Assembly: GCA_964404595.1 (NCBI GenBank)
Contig: CAYOKQ010000039.1
Span: 1 to 15,261 of the forward strand
Length of the DNA: 15,261 nucleotides
Source of the DNA: CAYJXA01 sp964404595
GTDB lineage: Archaea > Nanobdellota > Nanobdellia > Woesearchaeales > GW2011-AR9
Direction: 5' to 3'
Shown: in pieces, positions 5,918-12,147 of the stretch
Numbering within the stretch: position 1 is the stretch's first letter
How the letters are laid out: each line of letters opens with the position of its first letter
Program-made: the position numbers and the translations under genes
The notes under the pieces: generated by a model
The model's database searches: none
What the model was told of the DNA's origin: nothing
What the model saw: only the letters and a program-made list of their open reading frames with translations

Positions 5918-7831
5918 TTACTTACACAGTTTTAATCCTTTAGTAATCTCATCCACAATTGACTTTTTGCCAAACAGCAATATTCCCAAATATTCCACAT
6001 TATCCGAGTCTTTTTCAGCAGTTTTAGCAATAACTTTTCTATCATCCGTAGTCTCTAACATCTCGCGGGTAAATTCGGCAATCTCCATATTCTCTGCACG
6101 TGCCTGCACCAGTAGATCATGAATCTGAGCTGTGCTTCCTTCTTTAATCATAATAGCATGTTGAATATTTAATTTAATAGCATGGTGATCTCTGGTCACA
6201 ATAGTGTCCTGTAAAAATAATTGCTTACCCATGCGCGCGGCGAATGCGGCATTCAGATGCGCAATCGTGTTCATTTCCTGCCATCGTTCTAGTTTGGCTC
6301 CTTTGTTAAGAATGGCAACTGCTATTTTTGTTTCTGTAGATTTTCCTGTTTCGGCCTCGCCGTCAACCGGTTTCATTGTTGGAAATAGTATGACGTCTCT
6401 AATTGATTGTGCCCCGGTGAGCAGCATCACCATTCTATCCACGCCAATCCCAATTCCACAGTTAGGTGGCAAACCTACCTCCAAAGCATTGATATAATCT
6501 TCATCCATGGGGTGCGCTTCCTCATCTCCGCCTCGCCCTTGAGCAGCTTGCTCTTCTAACAATTTTCGCTGTACGATGGGATCGGTGAGTTCAGAATAGC
6601 AATTTCCCACTTCCCAGCCATTCATAAAAGGTTCAACGCGTTCCACTAATTCGGGATGCGTACGATGAACTTTAGCCAGCGGACACGATTCTTGGGGGTG
6701 ATCAATAATATGAACCGGATCCATTAACTTATCTTCACATAAATGTTCAAATAAATGTAAGATCATCATCCCCCTGCTTAATTTACCTTTGTGCTCAATG
6801 CGGTGCTTTTGTATAAGTGATCTTAATTCTTTATCAGAAAGTTTGTCTACATCCAACTGGGCATATTCTTTGAGCGCATCCTTGACCGACAAGCGCTTCC
6901 ACGGTGCTTTGAGATGTATGGTGCGTCCCCCATATTCGATAATAGTTGTTCCCAGCACTTTGTTTGCAACATATTCCCATAATTCTTCGGTTAATCTCAT
7001 GGCATCATGATAATCTGCATAAGCCCACTGAATTTCCATCATGGCAAATTCGGGATTGTGAGTTCTATCTGCATCCTCATTTCGAAAGCAGGAACTTAAG
7101 TCGTACACCTTTTCAAAACCGCCGACGATTAACCGCTTTAAATCTAATTCATAAGCAATACGCAGATACATATTCATATCCCAGGCATTGATCTTGGTTA
7201 TAAACGGCCGGGCATTGGCGCCGCCATATTGCGTCTGTAAAATAGGTGTTCTCACTTCAATGAATCCGCGGTTATCAAGAAATTCGCGAATAGCTTTGTA
7301 AATCTGGGCTCGCTTGATAAAAACATCTTTGACTTCCGGATTCATGATAAAATCAAGATAGCGCTGACGGTATCGCAATTCTTCATCTTTGAGGCCGTGA
7401 AATTTTTCTGGCATGGGAAGCAAAGATTTGCTTAGAATTTCAAATGAGGAAACTTCAATAGTAACTTCTCCCATTTTTGTTTTAAAAATGGTTCCCTTAG
7501 CGCCGATAATATCGCCTAAATCCAGCTTTTTAGCAAAAAGATCATATTTCTCTGCAAGTGCATCCTCACGCAGATATAATTGTACTCGGCCGCTCTGATC
7601 CTGGATATGGCAAAAACTAGCTTTGCCCATGACTCGCCGAAGCATCATTCTGCCAGCGACACTTACCATCTCTTTGGTATGTTCTGCAGGTTGCAGTCTC
7701 GCATATTTCTCGTTTATATCCTTGGCGTGATGAGTTTGATGATAGGTATAAGGAAAAAGATTGACACCCGCTTCCTGTAATTCCTGCAGCTTGCGCAACT
7801 TTTCTGCGTCTAATTCTACTTTCTTGGCCAT
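5918..7831 (-). CDS. lysS: Class II lysyl-tRNA synthetase fused to a DUF2000-like domain
   Basis: Residues 1-488 are a complete bacterial-type class II LysRS that charges tRNA-Lys. It has the OB-fold anticodon domain (about 45-140), motif 1 region (RYRQRYLDFI, 153-162), GGANARPF (203-210), motif 2 (CFRNED...HNPEF, 248-262), ELTDP (414-418) and motif 3 (GIGIGVDRMVMLLTG, 459-473). Normal LysRS ends near IRDVILFPTMKP. Here a short linker (about 489-501) is followed by about 135 extra residues. These match my memory of DUF2000, a fold akin to peptidyl-tRNA hydrolase 2: KIAVAILNKG, NTIAHLNAAFAAR (His525 where PTH2 has its AQxxHA His), AEFTREMLETTDD, and the closing YLGILLFGKKSIVDEITKGL. The domain's job is unknown; a role on the charged tRNA is inference. 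The ATG is 26 nt from a TATA box, so the mRNA is leaderless. Many archaea use class I LysRS, so class II suggests bacterial ancestry. Confidence 0.93.
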   Translation of the reverse strand: MAKKVELDAEKLRKLQELQEAGVNLFPYTYHQTHHAKDINEKYARLQPAEHTKEMVSVAGRMMLRRVMGKASFCHIQDQSGRVQLYLREDALAEKYDLFAKKLDLGDIIGAKGTIFKTKMGEVTIEVSSFEILSKSLLPMPEKFHGLKDEELRYRQRYLDFIMNPEVKDVFIKRAQIYKAIREFLDNRGFIEVRTPILQTQYGGANARPFITKINAWDMNMYLRIAYELDLKRLIVGGFEKVYDLSSCFRNEDADRTHNPEFAMMEIQWAYADYHDAMRLTEELWEYVANKVLGTTIIEYGGRTIHLKAPWKRLSVKDALKEYAQLDVDKLSDKELRSLIQKHRIEHKGKLSRGMMILHLFEHLCEDKLMDPVHIIDHPQESCPLAKVHRTHPELVERVEPFMNGWEVGNCYSELTDPIVQRKLLEEQAAQGRGGDEEAHPMDEDYINALEVGLPPNCGIGIGVDRMVMLLTGAQSIRDVILFPTMKPVDGEAETGKSTETKIAVAILNKGAKLERWQEMNTIAHLNAAFAARMGKQLFLQDTIVTRDHHAIKLNIQHAIMIKEGSTAQIHDLLVQARAENMEIAEFTREMLETTDDRKVIAKTAEKDSDNVEYLGILLFGKKSIVDEITKGLKLCK

Positions 7832-7852
7832 CGACGAGACGAAAGAGCCAAG

Positions 7853-7861
7853 TTATATAAA
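7853..7861 (-). promoter_or_regulatory. TATA box of lysS
   Basis: TTTATATAA on the minus strand, with GGAAATC just upstream as BRE, centred 26 nt before the ATG at 7831. A leaderless mRNA is predicted. Confidence 0.7.
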
Positions 7862-7899
7862 GATTTCCTAGGCTTTGTTTATAAAGTAAAGTAAGGAGC

Positions 7900-8115
7900 T
7901 TATCCAAATAATTTAGCAGATAAGTATTGACCGATATAGAAAAAGACTTTCCAAGTAACGTAAATTGTACTTAAACAACCCCAAATAATAATTAATCTCA
8001 TCCCCCATTCAGCATGCTTCCACATTAATGTAAAATGATGTGATAATTCTTTGTCTAATTCTTTTTGTTTTTCTTCTAGTTCTTTTTTTAATCCTTTAAT
8101 ATCTTCTTTTATCAT
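7900..8115 (-). CDS. Small coiled-coil plus single-helix membrane protein
   Basis: The 71 residues comprise a highly charged N-terminal helix (residues 1-25, Lys/Glu heptad-like, KGLKKELEEKQKELDKEL), a His/Trp-containing junction (HHFTLMWKHAEW), and one hydrophobic segment at about 38-62. It ends in a short basic tail. This is the layout of a membrane-anchored protein with a cytoplasmic coiled coil. No family was recognised. A weak TATA-like TTTAATAA lies at 8134-8141. It is upstream of lysS by 68 nt, but lysS has its own promoter. It is divergent from another small membrane protein of similar design, and the two could be partners. Confidence 0.65.
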   Translation of the reverse strand: MIKEDIKGLKKELEEKQKELDKELSHHFTLMWKHAEWGMRLIIIWGCLSTIYVTWKVFFYIGQYLSAKLFG

Positions 8116-8133
8116 TTTAATCTATGCCTTCTA

Positions 8134-8141
8134 TTATTAAA
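8134..8141 (-). promoter_or_regulatory. Weak TATA-like box of the 71-residue protein
   Basis: TTTAATAA on the minus strand centred about 22-23 nt from the ATG at 8115, slightly closer than for the other genes. Confidence 0.35.
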
Positions 8142-8216
8142 TCTCTGTTCCTTCGCCCGATGCTTTGAGTTGTAACTTTACTTTATATACAAATAGGTAA
8201 AAATAAATAATCAGAC

Positions 8217-8226
8217 TATTTAAATA
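8217..8226 (+). promoter_or_regulatory. TATA box of the 87-residue protein
   Basis: TATTTAAATA centred about 27 nt before the ATG at 8249 but only 18 nt before the GTG at 8240. By the spacing seen for other genes here, this favours the ATG as true start. Confidence 0.55.
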
Positions 8227-8239
8227 CTACCAAAAAACT

Positions 8240-8503
8240 GTGAATGAAATGAAGGATAGAATAATGGATGAAAGATTTAATGGATGGGCGAAAGAATTTG
8301 ATAATAGTTTCAGAGACTCTGAAGCCTATAAAAATATGATAAGCAAAGGATATGATCAAAATGCTAAAGACTTGCTCGGGCGGTATTTTCAATTTAAACA
8401 AGAACAATCCCATGAAAAATTAGTCTCTTGGACTAAATGGCTTGTCTTTGGAACTTGGGCTTTAGTTATAGCTACTTTGCTTATAGTAGTTTTGAAAGGC
8501 TAA
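8240..8503 (+). CDS. Small C-terminally anchored membrane protein
   Basis: The longest reading is 87 residues from a GTG. The in-frame ATG at 8249 (residue 4, MKDRIMDERF) fits the TATA spacing better and is preferred. The N-terminal 60 residues are soluble, charged and aromatic (NGWAKEFDNSFRD, LLGRYFQFKQEQ). One hydrophobic helix at about 65-85 (WLVFGTWALVIATLLIVVLKG) ends the protein, giving a tail-anchored topology. No family was recognised. It is divergent from the 71-residue membrane protein, which also has a charged N-terminus and one helix. A T5 run at 8549-8553 follows as a likely terminator. Confidence 0.65.
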   Translation: MNEMKDRIMDERFNGWAKEFDNSFRDSEAYKNMISKGYDQNAKDLLGRYFQFKQEQSHEKLVSWTKWLVFGTWALVIATLLIVVLKG

Positions 8504-8548
8504 TTTATGTGTGAAAACGAGGGTGGGTGGAGTTCTTATAGATAAAAC

Positions 8549-8553
8549 TTTTT
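8549..8553 (+). terminator. Oligo-T terminator after the 87-residue gene
   Basis: A T5 run in a T-rich stretch, 46 nt past the stop and just ahead of the prs promoter. Confidence 0.35.
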
Positions 8554-8567
8554 CTTCAGTCAGTAGA

Positions 8568-8575
8568 TTTATAAA
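8568..8575 (+). promoter_or_regulatory. TATA box of prs
   Basis: TTTATAAA about 40 nt before the ATG at 8612. Predicted transcription begins near 8597, just before the Shine-Dalgarno sequence, giving a short leader. Confidence 0.65.
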
Positions 8576-8600
8576 CAACTATTTTATTACTGGATCTAAA

Positions 8601-8607
8601 GAGGTGA
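8601..8607 (+). promoter_or_regulatory. Shine-Dalgarno sequence of prs
   Basis: GAGGTGA, a perfect match to the archaeal anti-SD, 4 nt before the ATG. It is one of only two clear SD sites in the window and fixes the prs start. Confidence 0.75.
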
Positions 8608-8611
8608 CTTT

Positions 8612-9496
8612 ATGCTCATAACTAGCTGCGGAAATTCAGTCAAAATAGCACAAACGGTAGCACGATCATTAAAAGTGCCTTATTCTCCAATGTATATTTC
8701 TGATTTTCCTGACGGCGATTTATACCTCAAATTTAATACTCCCGTCAAAGGAAAAACAATAGTTATAATTCATTCTTTTCAGCCTCATTCCAATGAATCA
8801 TTGCTCAGAATCATATTTGCGGCGGAAACTGCGAAAGATTTAGGTGCAAAAAAAGTTATTTTGGTGGCCCCTTACCTCGCCTATCTGCGACAAGACGCCC
8901 GTTTTAATCCTGGTGAAGCAATTTCCAGCAAGGTCATGGCCAAACACCTGAATACGTGCATCGATAAAATTATTACGATTGACGGACATCTGCATCGTTA
9001 TCGAACTTTAGGCGCATTATTTTCAATCCCAGGAAAAGATTTGACTGCCAATCCTTTAATTGCTGATTATATTCAAAAAAATATCAAAAAAGATCCGGTC
9101 ATTGTCGGCCCTGATTGGGAAAGTTTTCAATGGGCGCAGCGCATTGCACATAAGATTGGTGTTCCCGTAACTGTGTTTGAAAAAAAGCGGCATTCGAGCC
9201 GAAAGGTATCAGTCAAGATGATTAAGCCCGTTGTATTAAAAGGAAAGCACGTTATTATCGTGGATGATATTATTTCGACCGGACATACGGTCATTCAAGC
9301 AGCTAAACTTGCGTATGCCCAGGGAGCCAAAGATGTATCCACGATCGCCGTGCACGGATTGTTTGTAGAAAATGGTCTTGATAAGTTAAAGAAGGCAAAA
9401 TTAAAGCATATTGTGACCACCAATTGCATTGAGCATCAGACGAATAAGATTGATGTATCATCGTTGATTGTGAGTGAATTGAGAAAGGAAAAATAA
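8612..9496 (+). CDS. prs: Ribose-phosphate pyrophosphokinase (PRPP synthetase)
   Basis: Makes 5-phosphoribosyl-1-pyrophosphate from ribose 5-phosphate and ATP, the common precursor of purine, pyrimidine, His and Trp synthesis. The 294 residues match archaeal-length enzymes, shorter than the ~315 of bacteria. Recognisable parts are SDFPDGDLYLKF (30-41), the ATP-binding Arg-Gln-Asp in YLRQDARFNPGEAIS (91-105), DGHLHRY (124-130), the catalytic flexible loop EKKRHSSRKV (190-199), and the ribose-5-phosphate/PRPP loop VIIVDDIISTGHT (214-226). The start is fixed by a strong Shine-Dalgarno sequence. It is monocistronic, with its stop 4 nt from a convergent unknown gene. The LOG enzyme at 5050-5697 releases ribose 5-phosphate, the substrate of this enzyme, which gives a possible but unproven metabolic link. 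Confidence 0.95.
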   Translation: MLITSCGNSVKIAQTVARSLKVPYSPMYISDFPDGDLYLKFNTPVKGKTIVIIHSFQPHSNESLLRIIFAAETAKDLGAKKVILVAPYLAYLRQDARFNPGEAISSKVMAKHLNTCIDKIITIDGHLHRYRTLGALFSIPGKDLTANPLIADYIQKNIKKDPVIVGPDWESFQWAQRIAHKIGVPVTVFEKKRHSSRKVSVKMIKPVVLKGKHVIIVDDIISTGHTVIQAAKLAYAQGAKDVSTIAVHGLFVENGLDKLKKAKLKHIVTTNCIEHQTNKIDVSSLIVSELRKEK

Positions 9497-9500
9497 ATCA

Positions 9501-9941
9501 TTATCTTCTTGAACCATATTTCATCATTTCAAATTCATCTTCAGTCATACATAAAACCGCAGCGACTATTTTGGCAAGATCAGGATATTCTCTTTCTAAT
9601 TTGCTATATTTCAAATCTGCTCTATTACTTGCACATCCTTTATCATGATTTTCGGCATTAAACGCATTATCAAACCAACGGTCACTCCAGGTTAGGTAGC
9701 TTGCTATTTGCTGAACTCTTCTTTCGGGTTCCGTTTTATCTGGAGAATACAATGTAATATATCTTCCCGCAGGAATTTCTGCTGTGTTGGACACATGTAC
9801 CAGTGTAGCAACACCATACAGGGGGGCATAATCAAACGTTACAAAGCTTATATCTGGCAGATTAGGTATCTCCATTTTCCCTCTGCTGTAAAAAGTAATA
9901 TGTGAAAATATTCTTGTATCCAAATTTTCAATTGGAATCAT
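9501..9941 (-). CDS. Hypothetical protein, 146 residues
   Basis: No family was recognised. The protein has no membrane segment or signal peptide. The first 70 residues look beta-rich (ISFVTFDYAPLYGVATLVHV, GRYITLYSPDKTEPERR), then helical segments follow with aromatic residues (SYLTWSDRWFDNAFN, 81-95). The tail contains two cysteines (103, 131) and an acidic stretch (TEDEFEMMKYG). It lies 45 nt after the peptidase E-like gene on the same strand, with an A/T-rich TATA-like stretch near 9956-9963. Co-transcription or separate expression are both possible. Its stop is 4 nt from the convergent prs stop. It may be lineage-specific. Confidence 0.6.
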   Translation of the reverse strand: MIPIENLDTRIFSHITFYSRGKMEIPNLPDISFVTFDYAPLYGVATLVHVSNTAEIPAGRYITLYSPDKTEPERRVQQIASYLTWSDRWFDNAFNAENHDKGCASNRADLKYSKLEREYPDLAKIVAAVLCMTEDEFEMMKYGSRR

Positions 9942-9986
9942 TTTATATCAGAGAGTATATTTTATCTACCCTTTCTAACCAAAATC

Positions 9987-10946
9987 TCAGTAATGCATTC
10001 TGATCATCATTTTGTTAAAATCACTTTGCCCATTGTACCATGCAAGATATATTGCATTAGCCACACTTGCAGAAGATACTTTTTTTACTTCTTGTGTACA
10101 TAAAAAGTCTAGGGAATCTCCTGGTGCAAATTCTTGGGCAGGTTCATACTCATTCACAAGTTCTTCCATTCTAAACAGCCGTGCGCCACGAGTGCCCAAT
10201 AACGTTATCGTGTCGTTATTTACCTGAAGCATGGCGCCTTCTCGTAATCCAACTACTGCATATGGAAAATGATGATGAAATTCTATGATCCTATCTTTAT
10301 GTGATTCTCCTTGATGATCTATTAACTCCACTACTGCCGGGGAAATTGCCAAAACTTGCTCACGAATTTCGCTCGAAATGGTTACTTTATCAAAATAATG
10401 AGGTTTAATATTAAATGGAACTGCTTCGAGCGCATCCATATCTTGCAGAGGTTTGGCATTATCATTAGAAGAACAGATATTCATTCCCGCAATGACTGTG
10501 CCGGCGCTTACACCCATATAAGGCATTCCTTCATGTATTCTCTTTCTAAGCGGGTTGATCAATTGTCGTTGCTGTAAAGCACTTAACAAATCAAATGTGT
10601 TTCCACCCCCCACATACACTCCTGATGCATTTTCAATAGCTTTTACGGGATCTTTAGATTTATGAATTCCCATTAGCTGATATCCCATCTCTGCAAAACG
10701 AGGCTTCATATATTCGGTATATGCTTCCATTCTTTCTTCTGATGTAGGGATAGTGACCAGCTGGTGCAAAGCTCTTTGCTTTGCAAGAACTACTTTATCT
10801 ATGGCGCTTGGTTCGGCATATGGAACAAAAAGTATTTCTTTTACATCTCCAAAATGCTGTTGAATCTGGGATTGACAATATCCTAAGAACACTGTTGGTT
10901 CGGCTCTTGTTTTTGAGTTGCTGATCAGGAGCAGATTTCGGTTCAT
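9987..10946 (-). CDS. Peptidase E-like (S51 family) protein with C-terminal extension
   Basis: Residues 1-250 resemble dipeptidase E/cyanophycinase-type serine peptidases, a glutamine-amidotransferase-like fold that cleaves Asp-X dipeptides. Visible signatures are VYVGGGNTFDLL (110-121), the nucleophile elbow GVSAGT with Ser147, Asp162 in SSNDNAK, and His183 in NIKPHYFDK. The Ser-Asp and Ser-His spacings (15 and 36) are close to those in E. coli PepE (Ser120, Asp135, His157; 15 and 37), so the triad appears intact. The 319 residues exceed the ~230 of PepE: an insert of about 30 residues near 55-85 and a tail from about 255 (RLFRMEELVNEYEPAQEF...) are extra. It lacks a signal peptide, so it is cytoplasmic. 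A TATA box 26 nt before the ATG sits right behind the stop of the double-Lrp gene. Confidence 0.85.
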   Translation of the reverse strand: MNRNLLLISNSKTRAEPTVFLGYCQSQIQQHFGDVKEILFVPYAEPSAIDKVVLAKQRALHQLVTIPTSEERMEAYTEYMKPRFAEMGYQLMGIHKSKDPVKAIENASGVYVGGGNTFDLLSALQQRQLINPLRKRIHEGMPYMGVSAGTVIAGMNICSSNDNAKPLQDMDALEAVPFNIKPHYFDKVTISSEIREQVLAISPAVVELIDHQGESHKDRIIEFHHHFPYAVVGLREGAMLQVNNDTITLLGTRGARLFRMEELVNEYEPAQEFAPGDSLDFLCTQEVKKVSSASVANAIYLAWYNGQSDFNKMMIRMHY

Positions 10947-10966
10947 TACCGCTAAAAAGGGGACTT

Positions 10967-10976
10967 TATTTATAAA
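10967..10976 (-). promoter_or_regulatory. TATA box of the peptidase E-like gene
   Basis: TTTATAAATA on the minus strand centred about 25-26 nt before the ATG at 10946. It begins 3 nt after the stop of the upstream double-Lrp gene, so the gene has its own promoter despite the tandem layout. Confidence 0.7.
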
Positions 10977-10978
10977 AA

Positions 10979-12028
10979 TTACCTCAAAATAGGTTTTTTC
11001 TTTCTCATGACGACATTTTCAATAATAGATTCAGTCATATACGAATATTTGAGCTGTTCATACGCAAATAAAATTTCATAGGTCTTGATCATATCGTGGA
11101 ACTGCTCTTTCACTGCATTGATAAAGTCATGAAATTCTTCTAAATCTTTGGTGATAACATAAATAAGGTAATCGTAATAACCAAAAGTTCTGGTTGCCCA
11201 TAAACTAGAACCCTGGGAGCGGATATAATTCTCAAAATCTTTACTGCTTTTAAGAGAATGGTTTAATTTAATTAAGACTGAATTAATAAATAAGCCTAAA
11301 ACGGAAAAATTGATGATGGGACGGTAATGAAGCAGGTAGCCACTACTTTCTAGACGTTTAATCCGGTACGTAATGGTGTCTTTAGAAACATTCATGATTT
11401 TAGCCAAAGAAATATTTGAAATCAAAGCATCTTGCGATAAATGAAATAGTAATTTAACATCCAGCACATCAAGGTGAGCAGGTTCTGGCTTCCTTGGCTT
11501 AATTCGAGATACACCGAATGTACTTTCTTGTAATTCCTGAAGCTGTGGAAAATAGCGTCTTGGCAGAACTTGTGATGCAATGGTGGTAAGCAAAAGTAAG
11601 ATATGGTCATCACGAATACGAACTCCATGTATGAGCTGCTGATAATATCGCAGGAACTCATCGGGACTTCGTGCAATCACTGAAATTTCTACATTATATT
11701 TACCACTGTAACGGATAATGGCATTGACAAATTTTGCCTGTTTTGATCTCTCTATAATGATATTCTCCTCTTCCGGAGTATGAACTTCAATAAAAATATG
11801 AAACGAACTATACCCTAATTTTTGAATATTTATTACTGCTCTTGAACCAGCGATAAGATGATTCTGTTGAAGAAGTTTAAGGCGATACTCCACGGCTTGC
11901 CGTGATAAAAAACATTTTTTGGCAATCTGAGATAGAGGCTGGCGCATATTGAACACGACTTCTCTAAGCACACGCCAGTCTTTCTTATCCAGCAATAATT
12001 CCCTTGCTTTCGGATTTAATACCCTCAT
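10979..12028 (-). CDS. Second tandem (double) Lrp/AsnC-family regulator
   Basis: The 349 residues repeat the Lrp unit twice. HTH1 is at about 14-60 (DWRVLREVVFNMRQPLSQIA, SRQAVEYRLKLLQQNHLI), RAM-like domain 1 at about 65-155 (YSGKYNVEISVIARSPDEFL), a linker with RIKPRKPEP at 175-183, HTH2 at about 185-232 (LDVLDVKLLFHLSQDALI, SKDTITYRIKRLESSGYLL), and RAM-like domain 2 at about 238-330 (FGYYDYLIYVITKDLEEF). It shares its architecture with the protein at 3973-4947, including a closing EI...F...LKY motif, so the two are paralogues. A basic tail (MRKKKPILR) follows. The mRNA is predicted leaderless. The gene is divergent from the MBL hydrolase, and a perfect palindrome next to its TATA box suggests autoregulation. 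The effector is unknown. Confidence 0.88.
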   Translation of the reverse strand: MRVLNPKARELLLDKKDWRVLREVVFNMRQPLSQIAKKCFLSRQAVEYRLKLLQQNHLIAGSRAVINIQKLGYSSFHIFIEVHTPEEENIIIERSKQAKFVNAIIRYSGKYNVEISVIARSPDEFLRYYQQLIHGVRIRDDHILLLLTTIASQVLPRRYFPQLQELQESTFGVSRIKPRKPEPAHLDVLDVKLLFHLSQDALISNISLAKIMNVSKDTITYRIKRLESSGYLLHYRPIINFSVLGLFINSVLIKLNHSLKSSKDFENYIRSQGSSLWATRTFGYYDYLIYVITKDLEEFHDFINAVKEQFHDMIKTYEILFAYEQLKYSYMTESIIENVVMRKKKPILR

Positions 12029-12034
12029 ATATGT

Positions 12035-12049
12035 TAATAAATCTTATTA
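12035..12049. promoter_or_regulatory. 15-bp perfect inverted repeat, candidate operator of the second double-Lrp gene
   Basis: TAATAA-ATC-TTATTA has 6-bp arms and a 3-nt spacer. It lies between the TATA box and start codon of the regulator gene, so occupancy would block its own transcription. Size and AT-richness fit Lrp-type sites, but the region is of low complexity. Confidence 0.45.
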
Positions 12050-12057
12050 TATATTAA
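12049..12057 (-). promoter_or_regulatory. TATA box of the second double-Lrp gene
   Basis: TTAATATAT on the minus strand, centred about 25 nt before the ATG at 12028. The surrounding sequence is all A/T, so the exact box is uncertain. Confidence 0.5.
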
Positions 12058-12094
12058 AATATTTCGCTTTTTTACTAAAAAATTGCCATTTTAA

Positions 12095-12104
12095 TTTAAA
12101 TATA
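12095..12104 (+). promoter_or_regulatory. TATA box of the MBL hydrolase gene
   Basis: TTTAAATATA centred nearly 50 nt before the ATG, so transcription should start near 12124 and leave a leader of about 24 nt that contains the Shine-Dalgarno sequence. Confidence 0.55.
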
Positions 12105-12135
12105 TCTGAGGATTAACTATCTCATCAAGTAAATA

Positions 12136-12142
12136 GGGAGGG
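12136..12142 (+). promoter_or_regulatory. Shine-Dalgarno sequence of the MBL hydrolase gene
   Basis: GGGAGGG with the core GGAGG, 5 nt before the ATG at 12148. It fixes the start of the gene. Confidence 0.7.
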
Positions 12143-12147
12143 ACAAC

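Noticed and set aside
7617..7907. 96-residue minus-strand ORF overlapping the start of lysS in another frame
   Set aside because: It overlaps the well-supported LysRS N-terminus and runs over the lysS promoter; no family resemblance.
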